DNA of 64,000 nt from contig JAHDXW010000008.1 of assembly GCA_023383015.1 (NCBI GenBank), positions 1 through 64,000 of the forward strand, read 5' to 3'. Each line of letters starts with the position of its first letter. The stretch's first letter is position 1. This document shows, one piece after another, positions 6,677 to 16,536 of this stretch. The stretch comes from Paracoccaceae bacterium. Its GTDB lineage: Bacteria; Pseudomonadota; Alphaproteobacteria; Rhodobacterales; Rhodobacteraceae. The position numbers and the translations under genes are program-made. The notes below the pieces were generated by a model. That model saw nothing but the letters and a program-made list of their open reading frames with translations. It searched no databases and was not told where the DNA came from.

Positions 6677-9235
6677 TCAGGAAGGAATATCTTCCGATGA
6701 ACGGTCGGCAAGCGCAAGCCGCGCCGCGGCCAGGCGGGCCACCGGCACGCGGAAGGGCGAGCAGGAGACGTAGTCGAATCGGGCCGCCCGGCAGAAGGCG
6801 ATCGATTCGGCGTTGCCGCCGTGCTCGCCGCAGATCGACAGTGTCAGCTTCGGCCGCGTCGCCCTGCCGCGTGCCGCCCCGATCAGCAGGAGCTCGCCCA
6901 CCCCGTCGACGTCGAGGCTGTGGAAGGGGTCCTCGGGGAACACGCCCTGCTGGACGTAGACCGACATGAACCGCCCCGCGTCGTCGCGCGACAGCCCGTA
7001 GGTCATCTGCGTCAGGTCGTTGGTGCCGAAGGACAGGAAGCTTGCGTGGTGGGCGATCTCGCCGGCGCGCAGGGCGGCGCGCGGGGTCTCGACCATCACC
7101 CCCAGCCGGTAGTCGAAGCTCGCCCCCCGCGCCACCCTGACCGCGGCGGCCACCGCGTCGATGCGGGTCTTGACGAGCTCGACCTCGCGCTTGGCCGAGA
7201 CCAGCGGAATCATGATCTCGGGCACCACGGGCGCCCCGTTGCGGCTGGCTTCGATCGTCGCCTCGAAGATCGCGCGGACCTGCATGTCGTAGATCTCGGG
7301 CAGGACGATGCCCAGGCGCACCCCGCGCATGCCCAGCATCGGGTTGAACTCCGCCAGCGCCTCGACCCGCCGCGTCACCTCCGACAGCGGCCGGCCGACG
7401 GCCTCGGCAAGCTCGCGCAGCCCCTCGCGGGTCTGCGGCAGGAACTCGTGCAGCGGCGGGTCGAACAGGCGGATGCACACCGGCAGGCCGTGCATGATCT
7501 CGAACAGGCGGGTGAAATCCTCGCGCTGCATCGGCAGCAGCCGGTCGAGGGCGGCGCGCCGGTCCTCGGAGCTGTCGGCGAAGATCATCTCGCGCATCAC
7601 CGTCAGGCGGTCCTCGTCGAAGAACATGTGCTCGGTCCGGCAGAGGCCGATCCCCTCGGCGGCGAACTCGCGGGCGGTGCGGGCGTCGGCCGGGGTGTCG
7701 GCGTTGGCGCGGATGCCGATGTCGCGCGCCGCGTCGGCCCAGGCCATGAGCTGGCGGAAGCTGTCGTCGAGCGCGGGCTCGAGCATCTCCACCGCTCCGG
7801 CGATCGCCTCTCCGCGCGTCCCGTCGAGCGTGATCAGGTCGCCCTCGCGGAACTCGCGCCCGCCCGGGGCGACGAGGCGGCGCTCCCGCGGATCGAAGCG
7901 CAGCCCGGCCGCGCCGACCACGCAGGGCAGGCCGAGGCCGCGGGCGATGACCGCGGCATGGCTGGTCACCCCGCCGCGCTCGGTCAGCACCCCCACCGAG
8001 GCGTGCATGCCGCGGATGTCTTCCGGCACGGTCTCGCGGCGGACAAGGATGCAGGGCTCGCCGCGGGCGGCGAAGGCCTGGGCGGCGGCGGCCGACAGCG
8101 CCACCCGCCCGCGCGCTGCCCCCGGCGAGGCGGCGATGCCGCGGGCGAAGACATCGCGCGGACCCTGCGGATCGACCTGGCGGTGCAGCAGTTCCGACAG
8201 CGCCCGCGGCTCGACCCTGAGCAGCGCCTCCTCGGGCGAGATGACGCCGCCCGTGGCCAGCGCCACCGCGATGCGCACCGCCGCCCGAGCCGAGCGCTGC
8301 ACCCGCACCGCATCCAGCACCCTGAGCCGGCCGTCCTCGAGCGTGAACTCGACCTGCATCTCGTCGCGCAGCCGGTCCCGGCAGGCGGTGCCGTGGCGGA
8401 GCAGCTCGGCGAAGACCTCCGGGCAGTGGTCCTCGAGCGAGGGACCACGGGCATCGCGGGTGAGAAACAGCGCCCCCGCGCCGGGCGCCAGCGCCTCGCG
8501 GCCGAGGCTCTGGGGCTTGTAGCGGCCGGTCACCTGCGGCCGGCCGGTGACCGAATCGACGAACTGGATCACGCCCGACCCGCTTTCTCCCGGGCCGAGA
8601 CCGAGCGCCATCTCCTGCACCACGAGGCCGAGGCCGGCCTCGGGAGGGGCGCCCTTGGCCTGGCGCAGAAGGCGCGCGGTCGTCCCCTCCCACGCCCGCG
8701 CCATCGACCGCAGCACCTCGGCAAGCTGGCGCGCGGGGTCCTGGGGGAAGGGTTCGTCGGTCTCGGCCTCGTAGGCGGAAAGCGCCGCGCGCAGCGCCTC
8801 GCCCGAGACCTCGGGCGCGGCGAAGCGGTCAGGGTCCAGCCGGGCGACGTGGATGGCGTAGGCCTGCACGAAGCGCAGGTAGAGGGCGGTGGCGGCGGCG
8901 TTGCCATGGGTGATGGCAATGGCCGCGTGGCGGGCATCGGTCATGCCGACGTTGAGGATGGTGCCGGGCCCGCCCCAGTCGGGGTTTTCCGACGACGGCC
9001 GGACCGACACCAGCGCTCCCTCGCCGAAGCGGGCCAGGATGGCGGCGGCGTCGGGCCGCAGCCCGGCCGCGATCGCCCGCACCGCCCCGAACGACAGCGC
9101 CACCGTCCGCGGCACCGGCATCTCCAGCCGCACCAGCCGCTGCAGGCATTTGGCGCGCCAGCCGTGGGTCGCGGCGGCGATCGCGGCCTCCGGCGTCACC
9201 TCGGCGAAGTCGTGGATGTCGATGTGTTTCTGCAC
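6677..9235 (-). CDS. ppdK: Pyruvate, phosphate dikinase
   Basis: 852 residues, slightly shorter than the 870-890 usual. Interconverts pyruvate + ATP + Pi and phosphoenolpyruvate + AMP + PPi, linking gluconeogenesis and glycolysis. Domains in order: N-terminal ATP-grasp (SVRPSSENPDWGGPGTILN, FVQAYA), swivelling phosphohistidine domain with GGVTSHAAVIARGLGLPCVVG (His near residue 430), and the C-terminal PEP-binding barrel (GIGLCRTEHMF, FGTNDLTQMTYG, catalytic Cys region SICGEHGG). A possible promoter, TTGCCA-16-TATCCT, lies at 9258-9285 on the same strand. The PEP-utilising relative PtsP is encoded just upstream. Confidence 0.95.
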   Translation of the reverse strand: MQKHIDIHDFAEVTPEAAIAAATHGWRAKCLQRLVRLEMPVPRTVALSFGAVRAIAAGLRPDAAAILARFGEGALVSVRPSSENPDWGGPGTILNVGMTDARHAAIAITHGNAAATALYLRFVQAYAIHVARLDPDRFAAPEVSGEALRAALSAYEAETDEPFPQDPARQLAEVLRSMARAWEGTTARLLRQAKGAPPEAGLGLVVQEMALGLGPGESGSGVIQFVDSVTGRPQVTGRYKPQSLGREALAPGAGALFLTRDARGPSLEDHCPEVFAELLRHGTACRDRLRDEMQVEFTLEDGRLRVLDAVRVQRSARAAVRIAVALATGGVISPEEALLRVEPRALSELLHRQVDPQGPRDVFARGIAASPGAARGRVALSAAAAQAFAARGEPCILVRRETVPEDIRGMHASVGVLTERGGVTSHAAVIARGLGLPCVVGAAGLRFDPRERRLVAPGGREFREGDLITLDGTRGEAIAGAVEMLEPALDDSFRQLMAWADAARDIGIRANADTPADARTAREFAAEGIGLCRTEHMFFDEDRLTVMREMIFADSSEDRRAALDRLLPMQREDFTRLFEIMHGLPVCIRLFDPPLHEFLPQTREGLRELAEAVGRPLSEVTRRVEALAEFNPMLGMRGVRLGIVLPEIYDMQVRAIFEATIEASRNGAPVVPEIMIPLVSAKREVELVKTRIDAVAAAVRVARGASFDYRLGVMVETPRAALRAGEIAHHASFLSFGTNDLTQMTYGLSRDDAGRFMSVYVQQGVFPEDPFHSLDVDGVGELLLIGAARGRATRPKLTLSICGEHGGNAESIAFCRAARFDYVSCSPFRVPVARLAAARLALADRSSEDIPS

Positions 9236-9353
9236 TGCAGCACCGCGAGTCGCGGCGAGGATAGACGGTTTGGCGTCTCTGGCAAGCGCGGCGCCGCCGG
9301 GCCCCCCGCCATGCCGGCAGTCCGGGCCCCCGGGCCGCCGCCCCGACGGGCCC

Positions 9354-11603
9354 TCAGCCGGGCGACAGCCCGGCCAGCACGCGGTTCACCGCGCTTCGTG
9401 CGCTGGCCTCGCCGGCCGCCTGCGCGGTCTCGATCGCCGCCCGCACCGCCGACAGGTCGACCCGCCGGATCAGATGCTTGACCGGTCCGACCGAGGCCGG
9501 CCGCATCGACAGCATGCGCAGTCCCATCGCCGCCAACGCCACCGCCTCGACCGGCCGGCCGGCGTCCTCGCCGCAGAAGGACAGGGGCGTACCGGTCTGG
9601 GCGCAGCGGTCCACCACATGCGCCACGAAGCCCAGGAAGCCGGTGTCGAGCGTGTCGTAGCGCCGCCGCACGCGCTCGTTCTCGCGGTCGGCGGCGAAGA
9701 AGAACTGCTTGAGGTCGTTGCCGCCGATCGAGACGAAATCGGCCATCTCGAAGAAGCCCCGCGGCGCAAAGGCGAGCGAGGGCGTCTCGAGCATGGCGCC
9801 GATCTCCAGCCGCGCCGGCAGCACATGGCCGAGGTCGGCCTCGCGGTCGATCTCGCGCAGCAGGGCCGCGCGCGCCGCCTCGAACTCGGCGGGCACGGCG
9901 ACGAAGGGAAACATCACCGCCAGCGGCCGCCCGGCGGCGGCGCGGATCAGCGCCTGCAGCTGCATCCTGAGCACCCCGGGCTTGTCCAGCCCGACCCGGA
10001 TTGCCCGCCAGCCCATCGCCGGGTTGGGCTCGTCGGGGCGCTTCATGTAGGGCAGCACCTTGTCGGAGCCGATGTCGAGGGTGCGAAACACCACCCGCCG
10101 GCCGCGCGCGGCGTCCATCACCCGCGCATAGAGGGCGGCGAGCTCGCCCCGTTTAGGCACCTGGCTGCGGATGAGGAACTGCAGCTCGGTCCGGAACAGC
10201 CCCACGCCGTCGGCGCCCGAGCCCTCCAGCGACGGCAGGTCGGCCATCAGCCCGGCGTTCATGTGCAGGCTGACGACGGTGCCGCAGCGCGCCTGCGCCG
10301 GCAGGCTGCGTAGGCTGGCATAGCGCTTCTGCGCCTCGGCCTGCATCGCCATCTTGTCGCGGAAGGCAGCGGCGACGCTCTCCTCGGGGCGCAGGTGCAC
10401 CACGCCCTGGTCGCCGTCGACGAGGATCGGGTCGCCGTTCAGCGCCTCGGTGGTGATGCGGTTGGCATGGATGACCAGCGGGATGGCCAGCGCCCGGGTG
10501 ATGATGGCGGCATGGCTTCCCACCGAGCCCTCCTCGAGGACCACGCCGCGCAGCTTCCGCCCGTAGTCGAGCAGTTCCGCAGGGCCGATCGTGCGTGCCA
10601 CCAGCACCGGGTCGTCGGGCATCGCCGCGCCGGTGTCGCGCCCCTGGCCGGTCAGGATCCGCAGCAGCCGGTTGGAGAGGTCGTCGAGGTCGTGCAGCCG
10701 GTCGCGCAGGTAGGCGTCGGGGATGTGCTCGAGTCGGGCGCGCGCCTCCGACTGCTCCTTCTCCACCGCCGCCTCTGCCGACAGGCCAAGCGCGATGTTC
10801 TCCTCCATCCGCCGCAGCCACCCGCGCGAGCGGGCGAACATCCGGTAGGCCTCGAGCACCTCGGCCTGTTCCTTGTCGCCGGTGTCCACCGCCTTCAGCA
10901 GGTCATCGACCGAGACGCGCAGCCGCGCCACCGCCTCGCGCAGCCGCAGGATCTCGGCCTGGGGGTCGTCGGCGACCGGGTTGGTCACCACGACCCGCGG
11001 CTCGTGCAGCCATACGCGGCCCTCGGCGGCGCCCTCCTGGCCGGTGGCGCCGCGGAATGTCACCGGGTTCTGGTGGGGGCGGCGCAGCGCCTCGCTCTCG
11101 CCCGCGAATGCGCCAAGCTCGGCCATCTCGGCCAGCACCATGGCCACGACCTCGACGCCGTAGACCGCGTCGTCGGAGAACTCGCGCGCCGATTTCGACT
11201 GCACCACCAGCACGCCGCGACATTCGCCCAGCCGCTGGATCGGAACGCCGAGGAAGGAGGAATAGATCTCCTCCCCGGTCTCGGGCATGTAGCGGAAGCC
11301 CCGCTCGCCGGGGGCGTCGCCGGTGTTGACCGGCCGGCGTGTGCGCGCCACCCGCCCGACCAGCCCCTCGCCAAGCCGCAGCCGGGTGCGGTGCACGGCT
11401 TCGCTGCGCAACCCTCGGGTCGCGCACAGTTCCAGCGTCGCGGGATCGCGGAAGAGGTAGACCGAGCAGACCTCGGTTCCCATCGATTCGGCGATCAGCC
11501 GGACGATCCGGTCGAGCCGTTCCTGTCCCTCGCCGGGCTCCGCGAGCGTGTCGCGCAACCTGCGGAGGAGCTTGCGGCTGTCGCTTTCGCTCCGATCCGG
11601 CAT
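9354..11603 (-). CDS. ptsP: Nitrogen-PTS enzyme I (GAF-EI)
   Basis: 749 residues. An N-terminal GAF domain (about 1-150: VCSVYLFRDPATLELCATRGL, GEGLVGRVARTRRPVN) precedes the enzyme I modules. The phosphorylated histidine is in EEGSVGSHAAIITRALAIPL, and the PEP-binding barrel shows GVGLFRTELQFL, RTLDIGSDK, MLETPS and SFCGEDAG. It takes phosphate from PEP and passes it to NPr and EIIANtr, coupling nitrogen and carbon status to regulation rather than sugar uptake. It starts 15 bases after lysC stops, the usual alphaproteobacterial pair, so the two are co-transcribed. Confidence 0.95.
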   Translation of the reverse strand: MPDRSESDSRKLLRRLRDTLAEPGEGQERLDRIVRLIAESMGTEVCSVYLFRDPATLELCATRGLRSEAVHRTRLRLGEGLVGRVARTRRPVNTGDAPGERGFRYMPETGEEIYSSFLGVPIQRLGECRGVLVVQSKSAREFSDDAVYGVEVVAMVLAEMAELGAFAGESEALRRPHQNPVTFRGATGQEGAAEGRVWLHEPRVVVTNPVADDPQAEILRLREAVARLRVSVDDLLKAVDTGDKEQAEVLEAYRMFARSRGWLRRMEENIALGLSAEAAVEKEQSEARARLEHIPDAYLRDRLHDLDDLSNRLLRILTGQGRDTGAAMPDDPVLVARTIGPAELLDYGRKLRGVVLEEGSVGSHAAIITRALAIPLVIHANRITTEALNGDPILVDGDQGVVHLRPEESVAAAFRDKMAMQAEAQKRYASLRSLPAQARCGTVVSLHMNAGLMADLPSLEGSGADGVGLFRTELQFLIRSQVPKRGELAALYARVMDAARGRRVVFRTLDIGSDKVLPYMKRPDEPNPAMGWRAIRVGLDKPGVLRMQLQALIRAAAGRPLAVMFPFVAVPAEFEAARAALLREIDREADLGHVLPARLEIGAMLETPSLAFAPRGFFEMADFVSIGGNDLKQFFFAADRENERVRRRYDTLDTGFLGFVAHVVDRCAQTGTPLSFCGEDAGRPVEAVALAAMGLRMLSMRPASVGPVKHLIRRVDLSAVRAAIETAQAAGEASARSAVNRVLAGLSPG

Positions 11604-11618
11604 GAACCTCCCGGGGTC

Positions 11619-12857
11619 TCAGGCCGCCCTGTCGAGCCCGAAGGCATCATGCAGCGCCTGCACCGCGAGTTCCATGTATTTCCGGTCGATCAGCACCGAC
11701 ACCTTGATCTCGGAGGTGGTGATGACCTTGATGTTGATCCCCTCGGCGGCCAGCGCGCGGAACATCGTTGCGGCGACACCGGTGTGGCTGCGCATGCCGA
11801 TGCCGACCACCGAGACCTTGGCCACCTCGGTGTCGGCGACGAGGCCGGCATAGGCGATCCCGCCCTTCGCGCGGGCCTCCTGCACCGCCCGCTCGGCGCG
11901 GGCGACCTGATCGGTCGGGCAGGAGAAGGTCATGTCGGTCAGCCCGCCCTCGGAGATGTTCTGGACGATCATGTCCACGTTCACCCCCGCCTCGGCCAGC
12001 GGACCGAAGATCGCCGCGGCGATGCCGGGGCGGTCGGGCACGCCCTGGAGGGTCATCTTGGCCTCGTCGCGCGAATGGGCGATGCCCGCCACCACTTTCG
12101 ATTCCACGATGTCCTCCTCGTCGCAGACGATGGTGCCGCTCGCCTCGCCGGCCGGCTCGAAGCTCGACAGCACCCGAACCGGCACCTTGTAGCGCATTGC
12201 CAGCTCGACCGAGCGGGTCTGCAGAACCTTGGCGCCGAGAGAGGCGAGCTCCAGCATCTCCTCATAGGCGATGCGGTCCAGCTTGCGGGCCTTGCGGGTG
12301 ATCCGCGGGTCGGTGGTGTAGACACCGTCGACATCGGTGTAGATGTCGCAGCGCACCGCCCCGAAGGCGGCGGCGAAGGCCACCGCCGTGGTGTCCGAGC
12401 CGCCGCGGCCGAGGGTGGTGATGCGCCCCTCGCGGGTGACGCCCTGGAAACCCGCGACCACCGCGACCTTCATCCCCTCGGCGAACTTGCGGTCGATGTT
12501 GTCGCGCGGGATCTCGATGAAGCGCGCCGCGCCATGCTGGCCGGTGGTGACGATCGGCACCTGCCAGCCCTGCCATGACCGCGCCGGGATGCCCGTCTCC
12601 TGCAGGGTCAGGGCCATCAGCCCGGCGGTGACGTTCTCGCCCGAGGACACCACCGCGTCGTATTCCCGCGCATCGTAGAAGGGCGAGATGTCGCTGACCC
12701 ACTTGACCAGCTCGTTGGTCTTGCCGGCCATCGCCGAGACGATCAGGATGATGTCGAATCCCCGTTCAACCTCGGCCCGGACCTTCGCCGCCGCATTCCT
12801 GATGCGGTCGAGGTCGGCCACCGAGGTGCCGCCGAATTTCATCACGAGCAGCGGCAT
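11619..12857 (-). CDS. lysC: Aspartate kinase
   Basis: 412 residues, normal for a monofunctional aspartokinase. First step of the lysine, threonine and methionine pathway: aspartate + ATP to aspartyl phosphate. The kinase domain begins MKFGGTSVAD and contains SGENVTAGLMA, TTLGRGGSDTTAVAFA and YTDVDGVYTTDPR. The C-terminal third carries two ACT domains (VNVDMIVQNISEGGLTDMTF; INIKVITTSEIKVSVLI) for feedback inhibition by lysine and/or threonine. The gene order lysC-ptsP is conserved in related bacteria. Start at ATG 12857 gives the canonical N-terminus. Confidence 0.96.
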   Translation of the reverse strand: MPLLVMKFGGTSVADLDRIRNAAAKVRAEVERGFDIILIVSAMAGKTNELVKWVSDISPFYDAREYDAVVSSGENVTAGLMALTLQETGIPARSWQGWQVPIVTTGQHGAARFIEIPRDNIDRKFAEGMKVAVVAGFQGVTREGRITTLGRGGSDTTAVAFAAAFGAVRCDIYTDVDGVYTTDPRITRKARKLDRIAYEEMLELASLGAKVLQTRSVELAMRYKVPVRVLSSFEPAGEASGTIVCDEEDIVESKVVAGIAHSRDEAKMTLQGVPDRPGIAAAIFGPLAEAGVNVDMIVQNISEGGLTDMTFSCPTDQVARAERAVQEARAKGGIAYAGLVADTEVAKVSVVGIGMRSHTGVAATMFRALAAEGINIKVITTSEIKVSVLIDRKYMELAVQALHDAFGLDRAA

Positions 12858-12987
12858 GTTCCTGCGCCCCGTCCGGTTCGCGCGGGGTGTTATGCCAAGG
12901 CCGGGCCCCGCGCAAGGTCGCGCGCGGCAGGGGGGAAGCGGGGCGCGGGCCGCGCCGCGCCCCCCGTCGCTGCGCCGGGCGCCGGCG

Positions 12988-15057
12988 TCAGGCGCCGATC
13001 ACGCCGCCGTCGTCGCGGGTGATGACGATGGTTGCCGAGCGCGGCACGCTGCCGTCGTAGTCGGGGAAACCCGAGCCGAAGTCGCCGGCGGCGAACTGCG
13101 CGCCCGTGGCGTGCCCGCCCGGATGCTGGAAGTTGACGAACATCGTCCGCTGGTCCGGCGTCGTGACGACGCCCGTCACCTCCTGCCCCCAGGGGCCGGT
13201 GAGGAAGCGGCGGACCTCGCCCGTCCGCGGGTCGGCGGCCAGCATCGCGTTGGTGCCGAAGGGCGCCAGCGTGCCCGCGAAGGGCGGGCCCATGTCGCCC
13301 ATGTCGGTCTGGATCCAGAGCCGCGAGTCCCGGTCGCACCACAGCCCGTCGGGGCAGGCGAAGATCGCGTCCTCGCCCAGCGCCCTTCCGGCGAAGGTGG
13401 CCGAGGCGGGTGTGGTGCCGGCCAGCACGAACAGCTCCCATGCGAACGCCGTCGCGGCATGGTCGCCCTCTGCCTCGGTCCAGCGGACGATCGAGCCGAA
13501 GGCGTTCTGCGCCCGCGGGTTCACCGGGTCGACCTGGGTCTGGGTGCGGCGGGTGTTGTTGGTCAGGGTGAAGTAGACCTCGCCGCTCGCGGGGTCGATG
13601 GCGCCCCATTCGGGCCGGTCCATCTTGGTGGCGCCGGCCCGGTCGGCGGAGAGGCGGGTGTTGACCAGGATGTCGGCGAGGTCGGCAAAGCCGTTCTCCG
13701 GCGTCAGCCCGTTCAGGCCCGGCGCCAGCGCCAGCCACTCGCCCGTCCCGTCGGCGTTGAACTTCGCGGCGTAGAGCGTTCCCTCGTCGAGGATCTCGCC
13801 CCTCGTCACCCCGGGCTCGTAGGGCTTTGCGGAGACGAACTTGTAGATGTACTCGAAGCGCGCGTCGTCGCCCGAGTAGCACACCACCGGCCGGCCGGCG
13901 GTGACGGGGGCGAAGACCACGCCCTCATGGGCGAAGCGGCCGAGATGGGTGCGCTTGACGGGGGTCGATGCCGGGTCGAAGGGGTCGACCTCGACCATCC
14001 AGCCGAAGGCGTTGGGCTCGTTGCGGTAGTCCTCGGCGGCCGAGGCGCCCTTGGTCGAGGCGTCGAAGCGCGCGAACTCGTCGGCGCCCGAGGCGGCCTT
14101 CTCCCACCGGTAGCGCGAGGTCTCGGTCGGCACGCCATAGCGGGCATGCTCGCGCGGCAGGTCGGCCTTCTGGTCGACCTTGTCGGTGTTGACGAAGTAG
14201 CCCGCCCAGTTCTCCTCGGCCGACATGTAGGTGTTCCAGGGCGTGACACCGTGGGCGCAGTTGTTCAGCGTGCCGCGGATCCTCGTGCCGTCGGGTGAGT
14301 ATCTGGTGCGGACGAAGTCGGTGCCGCGCACCGGGCCGGCGATCTCGAAGGGCGTCGCGCCGGTGATGCGGCGGTTGCGGCCGTCGTCGGCGACCGCCCA
14401 GACCCCGTCCGCACCCCGCGCGATGCGCACGATCGTGATGCCGTGGGCGTTGATCTCGGCCAGCACCTCGTCGTCGGGGCGCAGGCCGTTCGCGTCGAGC
14501 ACGAGATCCTCGCCCTCGAGCGTCTGCCCGGCCCACTTGGCGGCGTGCATGAAGCGCGGTTCGACATATTCGTGGTTGAGGACAAGCAGGCCGTCCTCCG
14601 ACGAGCCCGCGTCGGGCGCGGTGCCCTCGATGGGGAAGAAGTGCATGCCGTCATGGTGGCTGCCGACCTGCAGCGCCTGGTCGGCGCCGGTCACCGCGCC
14701 GGGCCGGTAGGCGGGGGCGTCCGAGCGGATCGGGGTGCCCCATGGGACCAGCACCTGCACCTTGTAGCCGGCGGGAACGGCGACGCTGTCGTCCTTGCTG
14801 ACCGGCACCGCCGCGAATCCCAGCAGCGCGGGGGCCGCGGTCGACTGGGCCAGCGCCGCGCGGGGCGCGAGCGAGGCGCCGTAGATCCCCGTGGCCAGCG
14901 CGGCAAGGCCGCCGGCCATGAAGCCGCGGCGCGAGGCGCGGGCGTCGAGGATGTCGTAGAAGGTGGGGTTGGCGGAGGTGTTGCAGGGCGGCTCGTCGCC
15001 GTGCTCGAAGCCGGGGGTCTCCCGGAAGTCGGCGTAGTCGCGCTCGTAGTCCTTCAT
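12988..15057 (-). CDS. phoX: PhoX-family phosphatase, Tat-exported
   Basis: 689 residues from the ATG at 15057. An ATG four codons earlier is in frame, but GGAG sits six bases before the inner one. The N-terminus has a cytoplasmic lead of about 45 residues, then a twin-arginine signal (ASRRGFMAGGLAALATG). The mature chain is a large DUF839/PhoX beta-propeller with VLNHEYVEPR, NNCAHGVTPWNTYMSAEENW and KMDRPEWGAIDP, the last followed by VYFTLTNNTRR. Family members are Ca/Fe-dependent periplasmic alkaline phosphatases or phosphodiesterases that release phosphate from organic esters. No Pho-box-like promoter was evident to me. Confidence 0.88.
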   Translation of the reverse strand: MKDYERDYADFRETPGFEHGDEPPCNTSANPTFYDILDARASRRGFMAGGLAALATGIYGASLAPRAALAQSTAAPALLGFAAVPVSKDDSVAVPAGYKVQVLVPWGTPIRSDAPAYRPGAVTGADQALQVGSHHDGMHFFPIEGTAPDAGSSEDGLLVLNHEYVEPRFMHAAKWAGQTLEGEDLVLDANGLRPDDEVLAEINAHGITIVRIARGADGVWAVADDGRNRRITGATPFEIAGPVRGTDFVRTRYSPDGTRIRGTLNNCAHGVTPWNTYMSAEENWAGYFVNTDKVDQKADLPREHARYGVPTETSRYRWEKAASGADEFARFDASTKGASAAEDYRNEPNAFGWMVEVDPFDPASTPVKRTHLGRFAHEGVVFAPVTAGRPVVCYSGDDARFEYIYKFVSAKPYEPGVTRGEILDEGTLYAAKFNADGTGEWLALAPGLNGLTPENGFADLADILVNTRLSADRAGATKMDRPEWGAIDPASGEVYFTLTNNTRRTQTQVDPVNPRAQNAFGSIVRWTEAEGDHAATAFAWELFVLAGTTPASATFAGRALGEDAIFACPDGLWCDRDSRLWIQTDMGDMGPPFAGTLAPFGTNAMLAADPRTGEVRRFLTGPWGQEVTGVVTTPDQRTMFVNFQHPGGHATGAQFAAGDFGSGFPDYDGSVPRSATIVITRDDGGVIGA

Positions 15058-15167
15058 GCCTGGCTCCATCGGCTCGGGTGCGGCGACGGGCGGCGGCGGC
15101 AGAAGCCGTCCCCCCGTTCGGGCCGATGGCTAGCGGATTCGCGTGATGCGCCGGTGACGCGTGGGAA

Positions 15168-15797
15168 TCAGGCTGATGACAGCCCGCGCCGCTCGGCAAC
15201 CCCGCACAGGGTCACCGCCACCACCGCCCCGAGCGCGTTGAAGACGAGATCGAGCAGCGTGTTGCCGTAGCCGCCGACGCCGGTCTCGGGGGTGGCCAGG
15301 ACGGCCGTGAACTCGATCATCTCGTTGGCCGCGCCGAGCCCCATGGCGGCAAGCGCGGGGTAGGTGGCGGCGGTCCAGGTTCCCCGCGTGGCCGGGAAGT
15401 GCCGCAGGAGCAGGTGGCGCAGCACCCAGGCGGTGACGCCGAAGCCGTAGGCATGCACCACCTGGTCGTACTTGAGCAGCGTCAGCTCGTTGGCACCGTC
15501 GGCGGCAACCGGCACCAGCACCGCGGCATAGAGGACGCCCTCGCCCACCGGCACGCCGCCGCCGGCCATGTGCAGGAACCCCCAGAGGGTCAGCGCCCAG
15601 AGCATCGCCAGCGGGAACTCCGCCCGCCGGAGATTGGCGCCGATCAGCCCGATCAGCACCGCCATGGTGGCGATGTAGATCACGAACTCCCAGTTGCCGC
15701 GGCCGAGGAACCAGGCCGAGAAGCCCCCGAAATAGGCCAGCGTCACCCACATCACGGCCCGCTCGCCCGGCCTGATCGCTGCCAGTGACACCGCCAT
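15168..15797 (-). CDS. DUF2238 family integral membrane protein
   Basis: 209 residues with about six hydrophobic helices (VMWVTLAYFGGFSAWFL, FVIYIATMAVLIGLIGA, MLWALTLWGFLHMAGGG and others). The motifs LHMAGGGVPVGEGVLY, YDQVVHAYGFG and GLGAANEMIEF match the YjdF/DUF2238 membrane family, in which conserved acidic and His residues face the membrane core. No biochemical role is established for the family. It is 111 bases upstream of phoX on the same strand and may be co-transcribed with it. Confidence 0.8.
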   Translation of the reverse strand: MAVSLAAIRPGERAVMWVTLAYFGGFSAWFLGRGNWEFVIYIATMAVLIGLIGANLRRAEFPLAMLWALTLWGFLHMAGGGVPVGEGVLYAAVLVPVAADGANELTLLKYDQVVHAYGFGVTAWVLRHLLLRHFPATRGTWTAATYPALAAMGLGAANEMIEFTAVLATPETGVGGYGNTLLDLVFNALGAVVAVTLCGVAERRGLSSA

Positions 15798-15863
15798 GCC
15801 CCCACTCCCCCGCGCCCCGACCCGCGGGCAGTCTAGCTGCCGCAGCCGCAGGCGGAAGGGGGA

Positions 15864-16526
15864 TCAGAACGGCATGGTCTCGCCGTCCCAGGTCTCGAAC
15901 CGGCCGGCGGTGGCGGGGGACAGCGCCTCGAGCCGCGCAAGCAGCCCCGCCGCCGCCACATCGGCGTCAAGGTCGGCCGCGGGCCCGCCCATGCCGGTGC
16001 GCACCCAGCCCGGATGGTAGATGCCGACGGCGATGCCGCGCGGGCCGAGGTCGGCAGCCAGGTTGCGGCCGAGGTTGACGACCGCCGCCTTGGAGGCGCG
16101 GTAGATGTACGAGCCGCCCGCCGCGCGCGTGCTCGAGCCCAGCTGCGAGGCGATGATGCCCACCCGCGGCCGGTTGGCGGCGTCGAGGTTGGCCAGCAGC
16201 GCCTGCACAGTCAGGAACACCCCGGTGACGTTGACAGCGAAGGTCTCGGCCCACATCGCGGCGGGATAGCCGCGTTCCACCCACTCGCGCCGGTCGGGGT
16301 AGATGCCGGCGTTGCAGACGAGAATCTCGACCGGCCGCCCGCCCAGCCCGGCTGCGAAGGCGGCAATGCTGGCAGGCTGCGCGACATCCAGCCGCGCCCA
16401 TTCCACCCCCGCGACCGCAGGCGGCTCGCCGCGCACCGTGCCGACGGCGGCCATCCCGCGCGCCGCGAACGCCGCTGCCAGTGCCAGGCCGATGCCCCGC
16501 CCCGCGCCGGTGACGACCGCCGTCAC
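15864..16526 (-). CDS. Short-chain dehydrogenase/reductase
   Basis: 220 residues with a GTG start at 16526. The nucleotide-binding motif TGAGRGIG then falls at residue 5, and AGGGG lies seven bases upstream; the longer frame has a non-homologous Arg-rich front. Rossmann features: TGAGRGIG, LDV, CNAGIY (NAG motif), and catalytic Ser (IIASQLGSS) with YRASK (Tyr-x-x-x-Lys). It resembles carbonyl reductase-like SDRs using NADP(H); the substrate is unknown. It begins 11 bases after the DUF1178 stop, so the two form one operon. Confidence 0.88.
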   Translation of the reverse strand: MTAVVTGAGRGIGLALAAAFAARGMAAVGTVRGEPPAVAGVEWARLDVAQPASIAAFAAGLGGRPVEILVCNAGIYPDRREWVERGYPAAMWAETFAVNVTGVFLTVQALLANLDAANRPRVGIIASQLGSSTRAAGGSYIYRASKAAVVNLGRNLAADLGPRGIAVGIYHPGWVRTGMGGPAADLDADVAAAGLLARLEALSPATAGRFETWDGETMPF

Positions 16527-16536
16527 CTCGCAGCCC

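Noticed and set aside
6821-9481. 886-codon plus-strand open frame
   Set aside because: Mirror of ppdK on the other strand; it exists because of GC-rich codon structure and has no family motifs.
10395-12578. 727-codon plus-strand open frame
   Set aside because: Antisense to ptsP and lysC, which have full domain support; His/Gly/Arg-rich shadow.
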